From assembly GCA_029880585.1 (NCBI GenBank), contig JAOUOC010000006.1:1-35699 (forward strand): DNA of 35,699 bases. Reading direction: 5' to 3'. The notes beneath the pieces are model-generated. The model was not told the origin of the DNA. It made no database searches and was given only the letters and a program-made list of their open reading frames with translations. Origin of the DNA: Gammaproteobacteria bacterium (GTDB lineage Bacteria > Pseudomonadota > Gammaproteobacteria > Enterobacterales > Kangiellaceae). Shown in pieces: positions 15,897-24,618 of this stretch (position 1 is the stretch's first letter; each line of letters starts with the position of its first letter). The position numbers were made by a program, and so were the translations under genes.

Positions 15897-15913
15897 GTTC
15901 ATTAATCATGAAC
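15897..15913. promoter_or_regulatory. Inverted repeat between two divergent promoters
   Basis: GTTCAT (15897-15902), five bases, ATGAAC (15908-15913). It lies 10 bases upstream of the porin -35 and 38 bases upstream of the amidohydrolase -35, a reasonable place for a shared regulator. The cognate protein is unknown. Confidence 0.35.
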
Positions 15914-15951
15914 CAGAACTGAATTGAAAATGAATATCTGGTGTTTATAAA

Positions 15952-15981
15952 TTGACCACCCAATAACATCATCTATATAAT
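15952..15981 (+). promoter_or_regulatory. Sigma-70 promoter of the amidohydrolase lipoprotein gene
   Basis: TTGACC (15952-15957) and TATAAT (15976-15981) are 18 bases apart, with five of six and six of six consensus matches. The leader to the ATG at 16052 would be about 63 bases. Confidence 0.68.
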
Positions 15982-16051
15982 CCTTTGCTTCAACAAGCAG
16001 TTATCTTTCAACAGGAGTTATAAGAAGCAAAATTTTCACGGAGGAACCAAC

Positions 16052-17005
16052 ATGAAAAATCTTTTCCCATCGATATTTATTTTTTCACTATTACTGGCCT
16101 GTTCAGACGCAAGTCCGCCACAGCTTGAAAACAGCAATCAAATTTATACTGGCCCAATTATTGATATGCATCTTCATGCCTATACTGAAGCTGAACCAAG
16201 GTTTGGTCTTACTACGCCACCATTACCCAACGGTGATGTTTTCACTGCTTCAAAAGACCCGGAAAAACACAAGTCTGAAACCTTTGACCAAATGGCCAAA
16301 AATAATATCGTCAAAGCCGTTATAACCAGCGGGGAATTATGGAAAAATACTCATTCTGATAAAGTTATCATTGCTAATGATGAAACCCACACAATTGAAG
16401 AACTCGCGCAGCTTTATGAAAATGGCAATCTTGAAGTGATGGCTGAGTTGACTCCCTTTTATGATGGAATTTTAGCAAATGATGAATCAATGGAACCCTA
16501 TTTTGCGCTTGCAGAAGAGTTACAAATACCTGTTGGATACCATTTAATGCCAGGTGGGCCACCTGGAGGCCCTTATATCATGGATCCAGATATTAGAGCT
16601 CGTAATGCTAACCCGCTTCAGCTTGAAGAAGTTTTGATTAAACATCCCAATATGAAAATCTACATCATGCATGCTGCATGGCCTTATCTTGATGAGTTAA
16701 AGGCGCTTATGTACGCACACCCTCAGGTTTATGTTGAGATGGGCGCAATAAATTGGGCTTTGCCGAAAGAAGAGGTTCATCGTTATCTAAAGGGTTTGGT
16801 GGATGCTGGATATGGTAAACGTATTATGTTTGCCACTGATCAGATGGTATGGCCTGAAACTATTTCAGCTGCCGTTAAAGCAGTTAATTCGGCCAGCTTT
16901 TTAACCCTGCAACAAAAGGAAGATATCTTTTATAACAATGCCGCCAGATTTTTGGGGTTGAGTGAAGAAGAAATCAAACAACATAAGCAGAAAAAACAAA
17001 AGTAA
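16052..17005 (+). CDS. Amidohydrolase-family lipoprotein (metal-dependent hydrolase)
   Basis: The 317-residue protein has a lipoprotein signal with SLLLAC (Cys17), so it is anchored in the periplasm or outer membrane. The mature part is a TIM-barrel amidohydrolase: IDMHLHAY (His40, His42), His164 in YHLMPGG, His207 in IMHAAWP and Asp263 in FATDQM are the expected metal ligands in order. This resembles the amidohydrolase-2 group (decarboxylases, lactonases and related hydrolases). The substrate is unknown. Most members are cytoplasmic, so a lipid-anchored one is notable. GGAGGA precedes the ATG by 6 bases and a strong promoter lies upstream. The C-terminus is a Lys/Gln-rich tail. Confidence 0.83.
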   Translation: MKNLFPSIFIFSLLLACSDASPPQLENSNQIYTGPIIDMHLHAYTEAEPRFGLTTPPLPNGDVFTASKDPEKHKSETFDQMAKNNIVKAVITSGELWKNTHSDKVIIANDETHTIEELAQLYENGNLEVMAELTPFYDGILANDESMEPYFALAEELQIPVGYHLMPGGPPGGPYIMDPDIRARNANPLQLEEVLIKHPNMKIYIMHAAWPYLDELKALMYAHPQVYVEMGAINWALPKEEVHRYLKGLVDAGYGKRIMFATDQMVWPETISAAVKAVNSASFLTLQQKEDIFYNNAARFLGLSEEEIKQHKQKKQK

Positions 17006-17047
17006 ACACTTTTTACTTTCCTAAACCAGGGCTGGATTAATGTATTT

Positions 17048-17677
17048 TTAACTTGTCAGTGATTTGATTTCCAAATCCAGCCTTTCCTTAAACAACCCCA
17101 AATGATATCCATCAATAAAGCAGTGGTTGACTTGCAGGTTGTAGGGAATAACCGTTCTGTTTTCTTTTTGATAAAACTTCCCCCACATAATCCTTGGCAC
17201 AGAATCAACATTCTTTGTATCAGTTGCATGATCCAGTCCGGTAAAAGAAATCCAGGGAATAGATGAGAAATAGATAAAGTCGTCTCGGTGATTATTTTCT
17301 GTTGGAAAGTATTCTGTTTGCTTTTTAACTATTTGCTCAGCATTTTCATTAAACTGAAAAACATCATCAACAAATTCTACAGTGATGTACCTAAACAGAT
17401 TGGTTTCTTTGGATATAGAAGTAAAAGAAGGGGTTAGCTTGTCGTGTAAAACAACCTTGTCATCTCTTAAACGATAACGAAAATTTTCAGTCTGATTGGC
17501 CGCCTTAATCGATAAAAATACCATCGTATGATTTAAGGATAAATGATGTTGTTTAATAAAAGGTAGCAGTTCTGAAATATCCAGATCGAAGCAGATATTG
17601 TAGAGCGGGTTGTCCATTCGACGAAAGAACTCAAAATGCTGCTTTCTTTCCCAATTATCAATATCAACTTCAATCAT
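17048..17677 (-). CDS. Chloramphenicol acetyltransferase-like protein (CatA fold)
   Basis: The ATG at 17677 gives 209 residues; a TTG codon just upstream is less likely. Length, overall pattern (W-R--HF-FF, NPLYNICFDLDIS, LNHTMVFLSIKAAN, IPWISFTGLDHA) and the C-terminal active-site motif QVNHCFIDGYH match the trimeric CatA family. Catalytic His185 and structural Asp189 of H-x-x-x-D-G are kept, but the first His of the usual HH pair is Asn. Chromosomal relatives of this type are often not resistance enzymes, so a different small-molecule or acyl acceptor is plausible. It is the last gene of a minus-strand set, 14 bases after the zinc-ribbon gene. Confidence 0.85.
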   Translation of the reverse strand: MIEVDIDNWERKQHFEFFRRMDNPLYNICFDLDISELLPFIKQHHLSLNHTMVFLSIKAANQTENFRYRLRDDKVVLHDKLTPSFTSISKETNLFRYITVEFVDDVFQFNENAEQIVKKQTEYFPTENNHRDDFIYFSSIPWISFTGLDHATDTKNVDSVPRIMWGKFYQKENRTVIPYNLQVNHCFIDGYHLGLFKERLDLEIKSLTS

Positions 17678-17691
17678 CAAATTTCATTATT

Positions 17692-18240
17692 CTATTGTTG
17701 AGTATCATTCTGTTGCGTTTCTTCAGATGATTGAATTGGTGCCGCTGGTTGAGCTACAGGTGTTGCTGGCCGCCTTTGTTGTAACTCAATAATTTTTGTT
17801 GTCAGAGATTGCATTTCAGATTTTAGACGACTGTTTTCACGACTTAACCAGCCCGCTCTCTGTTCTGCTTTGGTCGCTCTTTCTTCTGCTTCTGCTAACT
17901 TGGCTTTTTCTTCTTCAACTGCACCACTGGTTTGCGCAGAACTTTCCTCAATGGCTTTTATTTTTTCCTGAGCTGATTGTAATTGTGTCTGGAGATCGTT
18001 TATTTGCTGATTAGATTGTTCAATCCTGACTTCATAAGAAGAAATTTGCTCATCAATCTGACCGGCAAATCGATTTTCCAATACCTTATAACCGACAGTC
18101 CCGCCAATAATCATGAGCACCAAAAAGGCAGAAATATCCTTCAGATAGTAAAGAAAATAATTTTGAGGCGCATTACAAAAAGGACACTGCTTTTGACCTA
18201 GTGTAATTTCCCTTTTACAACTTATGCAGTGGTTGTCCAT
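17692..18240 (-). CDS. Zinc-ribbon, single-helix membrane protein with coiled coil
   Basis: The ATG at 18240 (182 residues) has AGGA 7 bases upstream; an in-frame TTG lies two codons earlier. The protein has an N-terminal zinc ribbon, C-x-x-C then C-P-F-C (CISCK and CPFCNAP), one transmembrane helix (about 35-53, ISAFLVLMIIGGTVGYKV), a long heptad-like coiled coil (about 60-145) rich in Glu, Gln, Ala and Lys, and a Pro/Gln/Thr-rich tail. The ribbon is likely cytoplasmic and the coil periplasmic. I recognise no named family. It sits between the GTPase-like and CAT-like genes. Confidence 0.72.
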   Translation of the reverse strand: MDNHCISCKREITLGQKQCPFCNAPQNYFLYYLKDISAFLVLMIIGGTVGYKVLENRFAGQIDEQISSYEVRIEQSNQQINDLQTQLQSAQEKIKAIEESSAQTSGAVEEEKAKLAEAEERATKAEQRAGWLSRENSRLKSEMQSLTTKIIELQQRRPATPVAQPAAPIQSSEETQQNDTQQ

Positions 18241-18319
18241 TATCAATTCCTGTTTGTTATTGATTTTGTAAAGAATAACATGCTTGAAAATAATTTAAAA
18301 TTCAAGATTTCAAATCCAG

Positions 18320-18796
18320 CTATATTTTCTCAACAATTGATTTGACGGCATTATCAACTTCTTTTTGTCTTGCTATTAAACTGGTTGCAGTGATTGGAAT
18401 ATGCTTAATCTTGCTGTTGCCATAAAATTTCATGATGTTAGAAATAATAAGTTGAGCAGTACCATCCCATTTGTTGACCAGATAGATAATATGAACATTG
18501 TAATCTTTAAATGCTGTCTGGATTATTTTTGATGAGTTATTAGAATCTTCCTTAGTTGGCTGAATAGCAGCGATAATATTTTTACCTCTATTGGGAGAAC
18601 TGTTGACTATATCAGAAATGGTTGCCAGAAAATCTTCCTCGCATTTGTTTTCGTATTGAATAACGGAAAAAGGTTTGCTATGAAGTTTATGATCGGTGGT
18701 TTTGGCAAATCGTGTTTTACCAAAGAGATTTTGAATAACTGTATTTTTTCCCCAATTGGAAAAACCACAGATCAATATAGCCGTTTTCTGACTCAT
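18320..18796 (-). CDS. Small GTPase-like protein with abnormal P-loop
   Basis: The ATG at 18796 (158 residues) is preferred over the one at 18820, which would sit almost at the predicted transcription start. The N-terminus reads AILICGFSNWGKNTVIQNLFG: a Walker A-like G-x4-G-K where the next residue is Asn rather than Ser/Thr, followed by Thr. After a variable middle comes VHIIYLVNKWDGTAQ, which contains an NKxD guanine-specificity motif, and then IPITATS at the place of the G5 loop. This order fits a small P-loop GTPase fold, but no clear DxxG is seen. No known family is recognised. It is upstream of the zinc-ribbon gene by 79 bases. Confidence 0.6.
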   Translation of the reverse strand: MSQKTAILICGFSNWGKNTVIQNLFGKTRFAKTTDHKLHSKPFSVIQYENKCEEDFLATISDIVNSSPNRGKNIIAAIQPTKEDSNNSSKIIQTAFKDYNVHIIYLVNKWDGTAQLIISNIMKFYGNSKIKHIPITATSLIARQKEVDNAVKSIVEKI

Positions 18797-18828
18797 TGTT
18801 CTACCCCAAAAAAACAGCATAACTTGTT

Positions 18829-18834
18829 ATTATA
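18829..18834 (-). promoter_or_regulatory. Candidate -10 box upstream of the GTPase-like gene
   Basis: A perfect TATAAT on the minus strand, with no good -35. Transcription would start near 18822, which favours translation from 18796 and not 18820. Confidence 0.42.
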
Positions 18835-18991
18835 CCGAATCCTTGGCAGGTGGTTATAGCTGCTTATATATTACAAAAGGTTTAATCTTTTTATTAATTG
18901 TATTTTGCTATCAATAAAATAGCATAAAAAATGAATGGAATATATCTTAATGCACAATAGCTATTTAGCAAATTCTACCAGTTGCATAAAA

Positions 18992-19013
18992 AAGGCGGTT
19001 ATTTAACCGCCTT
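18992..19013 (-). terminator. Intrinsic terminator of the fadBA operon
   Basis: On the minus strand AAGGCGGTTA, two bases, TAACCGCCTT form a perfect 10-bp stem followed by further T (18991-18988). It begins 10 bases after the fadA stop codon. Confidence 0.88.
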
Positions 19014-19022
19014 ATGAATCAT

Positions 19023-20198
<1,176 letters not shown>

Positions 20199-20207
20199 TC
20201 AGCGGTA

Positions 20208-22352
20208 TTAAACGTTATAAAAAGATTCATTATTGGCAACCATTGAGGCAACCCTTTGCGGAATCTCGTAAGCAGCACCCAAATGCTGGTATTTTTCTGC
20301 CAGTTTCACCAGATTGGCCAAACCAATTTCATCAGCATATTTCAATGCTCCACCTCTAAAGGGCGGGAAACCAATGCCATAAATCAAAGCCATATCACAC
20401 TCGGCAGCGCTATCAACAATACCTTCATCAAGGCAGCGTACAACCTCAAAGATCAAAGGGATCATCATGCGTTCAACAATTTCCTGATCATCAAATTCTT
20501 TTGAAGGCGTACCAACCAAATCAAAAACAGCTTCATCGAACTCTTTTTTCGGCTTGCCTTTTTTGTCAATGGAATAGTTGTAAAATCCGCTACCAGACTT
20601 TTGACCATATTTGTCAGCTTTAAACAAGGTTTCAACCACATTGCCATCCAGCTTGCTCATTCTATCCGGATAACCATCTGCCAACACATCTTCACAATGA
20701 TATGAAGTATCAATACCGACAACATCCAACAAATAGGCAGGCCCCATTGGCCAGCCAAATTTGGTCATCACCTTATCAATTTGACGGAAATCAGCACCAT
20801 CATTAAGTAGCAGACTAAAGCCTCTGAAGTAAGGAAATAACACACGATTAACGTAGAACCCGGGACAATCCTTAACGACAACAGCAGACTTACCCATTGC
20901 TGTCGCATAGGCAACCGTTGCTGCCACGGTTTGTTCTGAAGATTTACTGCCTTGAATAACTTCTACCAATGGCATTTTGTGAACCGGATTAAAAAAGTGC
21001 ATGCCACAAAATTGCTCAGGTCTTTTCAGGTTAGTCGCCAGTAGATCAATAGAAATGGTTGAAGTATTGGATGTCAAAATAGCATCATCACTAATAATTC
21101 CTTCAACTTCCTGTAATACGATATCTTTGATTCTTGGATTCTCAACAACCGCTTCAACCACAATATCAGAATGAGCAACGGCTGAATAATCAAGCGTTGG
21201 TGTAATAGTCGCTACAACTTTGGCCATTTTTTCAGCACTGAGCTTGCCTAATTGTACGCCTTTGTTAAGGATCTTGATGGCTTCACCCATTCCCAAATCA
21301 AGTGCTGGCTGGTTAATATCTTTCATTACAACCGGAATACCCTTGGATGCCGATTGATACGCAATACCGCCACCCATAATTCCAGCACCTAATACGGCTG
21401 CGGATGCTACTTTTTTACTGGCAGCTTTGGCGGCAGCCTTGGCTTTTTTCTTGAGCAACTGATCATTAAGGAATATTTGTACCATGGCGCTGGCTTGCGA
21501 AGTTTGACAAACATTAACAAAACCAACATGCTCTTCTTTCAATGCATCATCACGACCCATTTGAGCAGTTTCTTCAATCACTCGAATAGCTTCCATTGGA
21601 GCCGGGTAATTAGGCAGTGCCTTTGCACCCACCACACCCTTGGCGACATTAAATGCCATTGTACTTTCCAACTTGTTAAGTTTTAATGGATCGAGTTTTT
21701 CCTGTCTTTTTGCTTTCCAGTCTAACTTGCCATCAATGGCATCTTGTAGCATTTGTATAGCAACTGTGCGTAAATCTTCTGGTGAAGTGACTGCGTCTAT
21801 GGCACCTGTTTTTAGAGCCGCTGGCGCTTTTTGAGGCTTGGCTGTGGCAATCCACTCAATTGCATTATCACTACCAATCACTCTTGGTAATCTGATAGTT
21901 CCGCCAAAACCTGGAATTAATCCCAACTGTGTTTCAGGCAAACCTACCATACCATTTGTAGAAGCAACGCGATAATCACAAGTTAACGCCATTTCAAAAC
22001 CACCACCCAAAGCAAAGCCATCAATAGCAACAACAGTCGGGAAAGGTAGGTCTTCATTGCTAGAAAAAACTGCGCCAGCTTCGGCACACCAGGCAATCAT
22101 TTGTTCTCTGGGGTTGGCAAACATAGACAAAAATTCAGTAATGTCTGCACCAACAATAAAAACAGACTTGGCACTGGTCGTTAGCGCACCTTTAATACCA
22201 TCAGTCTTGTTAAGTAGATCAATTACTTCTTGCCACTCTTTCATTGTCGTGGCATCAAACTTGTTTACAGACTCGTTTTTATTATCAAATATCACTTCAG
22301 CAATGCCATTGTCCAGCATTTGACAGCGCAGTGATTGACCGTCATAAATCAT
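20208..22352 (-). CDS. fadB: Fatty-acid oxidation complex alpha subunit FadB
   Basis: FadB combines enoyl-CoA hydratase/isomerase and 3-hydroxyacyl-CoA dehydrogenase. The 714-residue length is nearly that of E. coli FadB. The hydratase domain (1-190) has its acid pair Glu120 (GGGFEMALTCDYR) and Glu140 (GLPETQLGL). The NAD-binding domain starts at AAVLGAGIMGGGIAYQSA (from about 313), with the catalytic His in GMHFFNPVHKMPLVEV (about 450) and the C-terminal dehydrogenase domain ending in a PPFRGG motif. GGAG lies before the ATG. An extended -10 promoter and a PsrA-like operator lie upstream. Confidence 0.97.
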   Translation of the reverse strand: MIYDGQSLRCQMLDNGIAEVIFDNKNESVNKFDATTMKEWQEVIDLLNKTDGIKGALTTSAKSVFIVGADITEFLSMFANPREQMIAWCAEAGAVFSSNEDLPFPTVVAIDGFALGGGFEMALTCDYRVASTNGMVGLPETQLGLIPGFGGTIRLPRVIGSDNAIEWIATAKPQKAPAALKTGAIDAVTSPEDLRTVAIQMLQDAIDGKLDWKAKRQEKLDPLKLNKLESTMAFNVAKGVVGAKALPNYPAPMEAIRVIEETAQMGRDDALKEEHVGFVNVCQTSQASAMVQIFLNDQLLKKKAKAAAKAASKKVASAAVLGAGIMGGGIAYQSASKGIPVVMKDINQPALDLGMGEAIKILNKGVQLGKLSAEKMAKVVATITPTLDYSAVAHSDIVVEAVVENPRIKDIVLQEVEGIISDDAILTSNTSTISIDLLATNLKRPEQFCGMHFFNPVHKMPLVEVIQGSKSSEQTVAATVAYATAMGKSAVVVKDCPGFYVNRVLFPYFRGFSLLLNDGADFRQIDKVMTKFGWPMGPAYLLDVVGIDTSYHCEDVLADGYPDRMSKLDGNVVETLFKADKYGQKSGSGFYNYSIDKKGKPKKEFDEAVFDLVGTPSKEFDDQEIVERMMIPLIFEVVRCLDEGIVDSAAECDMALIYGIGFPPFRGGALKYADEIGLANLVKLAEKYQHLGAAYEIPQRVASMVANNESFYNV

Positions 22353-22435
22353 GGGTTACTCCGATGTTGGGTGTCATTTTGGAAAACAAATTATACAGAA
22401 TGACAAAAAGGAATTTTATGTTCGTACAGCTCATC

Positions 22436-22464
22436 ATTATAGCAGGAAAATCGAAAATTTAAAC
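22436..22464 (-). promoter_or_regulatory. Extended -10 promoter of fadBA
   Basis: On the minus strand TGC-TATAAT (22444-22436) is a consensus extended -10. The -35 position, GTTTAA at 22464-22459, is weak and lies inside the PsrA-like palindrome. A second TATAAT (22395-22390) without a good -35 is nearer the gene. Confidence 0.55.
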
Positions 22465-22476
22465 ACTTGTTTGAAT
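22457..22476. promoter_or_regulatory. PsrA-like operator between fadB and the DUF962 gene
   Basis: ATTTAAACACTTGTTTGAAT is a 20-base near-palindrome with one arm mismatch and a mismatched central pair. It contains CAAAC-N4-GTTT (minus strand), close to the C/GAAAC-N2-4-GTTTG/C site described for the TetR-type fatty-acid regulator PsrA. It overlaps the fadBA -35. The regulator itself is not in the window. Confidence 0.6.
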
Positions 22477-22620
22477 TTGGAATAAGGGAATTTATCCGTC
22501 AATTCTATGCAAAATATATATGTGTGAATAAAGTCCGTACTGCCACTTTACAATATCTTGCGAACTTGTCATGATTAGGCCGGTTAATAAAGCAGAGTTT
22601 AATAATATTAGAGGTAAGCT

Positions 22621-23154
22621 ATGAAAAGCGCACAAGAACAACTTTCCACCTACAAAAGCGTTCATTTAAACAGAAAAAATATTACCACTCATTTTGTAGG
22701 CATTCCCTTGATCATGTGGGCAATTGCGGTATTAATGAGTCTGGTTTCAGTGCAAATACCGGTTTCCGAGGCTGGCTATAAATTAACTTTGGCCAAAGCT
22801 TTTTTTTCCATTGCTATTATTTATTATTTTATTTTGCATTGGCGCCTGGCTATTGGTATTACTCTGTTTATTTTGCCCATGGTTTATTGTGCTGAAATTA
22901 TTTCCGGATATGACAATGGCCACTGGATTGCAATTCTTGTTTTTGTTATCGGCTGGGTATTTCAATTTATCGGACATTACTATGAAAAGGCAAAACCTGC
23001 TTTTGTGGATGATTTAAATCAATTGATGATAGGCCCATTTTTTATGATGGCGGAAGTTTATTTTCTACTTGGACTTTGCAAAGGGTTAAACGAAGAAATT
23101 ACGCCAATGGCTGTTGAAAAACGTCGTGCGTTTGAAGCAAAAAGTGCAAACTAG
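22621..23154 (+). CDS. DUF962 / Mpo1-like membrane protein
   Basis: The 177-residue protein is a small membrane protein with about four helices (about 27-45, 58-75, 77-93, 98-118), plus a hydrophobic segment near 140-155. Family marks are NRKNITTHFVGIPL (17-30) and FIGHYYEKAKPAF. The yeast member Mpo1 is an iron-dependent dioxygenase that shortens 2-hydroxy fatty acids during phytosphingosine breakdown; the His residues here (His26, His74, His101, His119) could be ligands. GAGGTAAG precedes the ATG. It is divergent from fadB and 40 bases upstream of pepQ. A role in oxidising unusual fatty acids is an inference from the family and its neighbour. Confidence 0.85.
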   Translation: MKSAQEQLSTYKSVHLNRKNITTHFVGIPLIMWAIAVLMSLVSVQIPVSEAGYKLTLAKAFFSIAIIYYFILHWRLAIGITLFILPMVYCAEIISGYDNGHWIAILVFVIGWVFQFIGHYYEKAKPAFVDDLNQLMIGPFFMMAEVYFLLGLCKGLNEEITPMAVEKRRAFEAKSAN

Positions 23155-23194
23155 TCTCAAGTTACCCGTGAATAAATACTGAAGGATATTTAAT

Positions 23195-24517
23195 ATGAAC
23201 ATGGCAGCCTTATATTCAGAGCATCTCGAAAATTTGCTGGCAAATCATCGTGGTTTAATGCAAAAAAATGGCTATGACACCTTGTTGATTCCTTCAGGAG
23301 AACCTGTTGGGATTTATCTTGATGATATGGATTATCCTTTCAAATCCAGCTTTTTCTTTAGAACCTATGTGCCCTTGACTGGTTTACCTTTCAGTTATCT
23401 GATAATTGGATTATCTGGAAAACCAAAGCTGGTTTATTATCAACCTGCTGATTACTGGCACACGCCTCCTTCGGATCCAGCCGGATATTGGGTTGAGCAT
23501 TTTGATTTGGTTGTTGTGTCTGAACAAGCTCAAATAGCTGAACATTTGCCAAAAGATGATGGCAAACTGGCTATTCTTGGTGGACAAAATTCGGTAACAA
23601 CTCGATTCTCCAAATCATCTCATAATCCCGAAAAGTTGATCAATGAAATATATTGGCAAAGGGCTTATAAAAGTGATTATGAAATTGCGTGTATCCAACA
23701 AGCTAATCTATTAGCTGCCAAAGCGCATAAAGCAGCTGAAAATGCTTTTAGGGAAAAGAAATCCGAACAACAGATCCATCTTGCCTATCTTGAATCATTA
23801 GGCGTGCTTGAACATGAATTACCCTATGGCAATATTGTGTGTTTAAATGAACATGCTTCTATTTTGCACTATATGGATAGTTCGTCTCACATGCCTGAAA
23901 AGCATCTTTCTTTTCTGATTGATGCCGGTGCAACCGTCAATGGCTATCATGCTGATATCACACGAACTTACAGCCATTCAGATGGTGAATTTGCTGATCT
24001 CATTCAGGCAATGGACAAAGCACAACTGGCTTGTATTGATTCTATTGAAGTCGGAAAAAGTTATGTTGATCTGCATATTGAAACCCATTTGAGAATAGCT
24101 CAAATCCTGAAAGACTTCGATCTACTCGATATGTCTGCAGATTCAATTGTAGAAGCAGGACTAAGCAATGTTTTCTTCCCTCATGGACTGGGTCATTTTA
24201 TTGGCCTTCAGGTACATGATGTAGGTGGGCATTTTGCCGATCAAACGGGAGTAATAAAAAGTCCGCCAGATGCTCATCCATTTCTGCGGTTAACTCGAAT
24301 AATTGAGGCCGGAATGGCATTTACCATCGAACCTGGTCTATACTTTATTGAGATGCTTCTGCGGCCACATAAATCCGGCTCATACTGCAATGCGTTTAAT
24401 TGGGAAAAGATTGATAGACTTAAACCCTATGGCGGTATCAGAATTGAAGATAATGTCGTTGTTAAGGGAAACAAGGTAGTAAACTTAACCAGAGAAGCTT
24501 TTAAAATGAATGACTAA
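23195..24517 (+). CDS. pepQ: Xaa-Pro dipeptidase PepQ
   Basis: PepQ cleaves dipeptides with C-terminal proline using a two-manganese pita-bread active site. The 440-residue length matches gammaproteobacterial PepQ. All five ligands are visible: Asp243 and Asp254 (LIDAGATVNGYHADITRTY), His334 (HGLGHFIGLQVHD), Glu379 (TIEPGLY) and Glu418 (GGIRIEDN). These enzymes also hydrolyse some organophosphate esters (known as OPAA), a side activity. AAGGA lies 8 bases before the ATG. Closeness to fadBA and yigZ repeats the enterobacterial gene neighbourhood, although there pepQ and yigZ are adjacent. Confidence 0.95.
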   Translation: MNMAALYSEHLENLLANHRGLMQKNGYDTLLIPSGEPVGIYLDDMDYPFKSSFFFRTYVPLTGLPFSYLIIGLSGKPKLVYYQPADYWHTPPSDPAGYWVEHFDLVVVSEQAQIAEHLPKDDGKLAILGGQNSVTTRFSKSSHNPEKLINEIYWQRAYKSDYEIACIQQANLLAAKAHKAAENAFREKKSEQQIHLAYLESLGVLEHELPYGNIVCLNEHASILHYMDSSSHMPEKHLSFLIDAGATVNGYHADITRTYSHSDGEFADLIQAMDKAQLACIDSIEVGKSYVDLHIETHLRIAQILKDFDLLDMSADSIVEAGLSNVFFPHGLGHFIGLQVHDVGGHFADQTGVIKSPPDAHPFLRLTRIIEAGMAFTIEPGLYFIEMLLRPHKSGSYCNAFNWEKIDRLKPYGGIRIEDNVVVKGNKVVNLTREAFKMND

Positions 24518-24618
24518 ACAGGATAGTTGTTAGTAGTGGCATCGCTATTATCCTGAAAATTTGTGTTGTATTGAATTTACTATTTTGAATAGTTGAATTC
24601 AATTACAGGGTATAAATA

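Noticed and set aside
17048-17677. Antibiotic-resistance gene
   Set aside because: CAT-like fold but altered active-site pair, no mobile element nearby; chromosomal relatives are often not resistance enzymes.
24519-24555. CAGGATA/TATCCTG inverted repeat as a pepQ terminator
   Set aside because: Long 23-base loop and no T run follow, so an intrinsic terminator is not supported.
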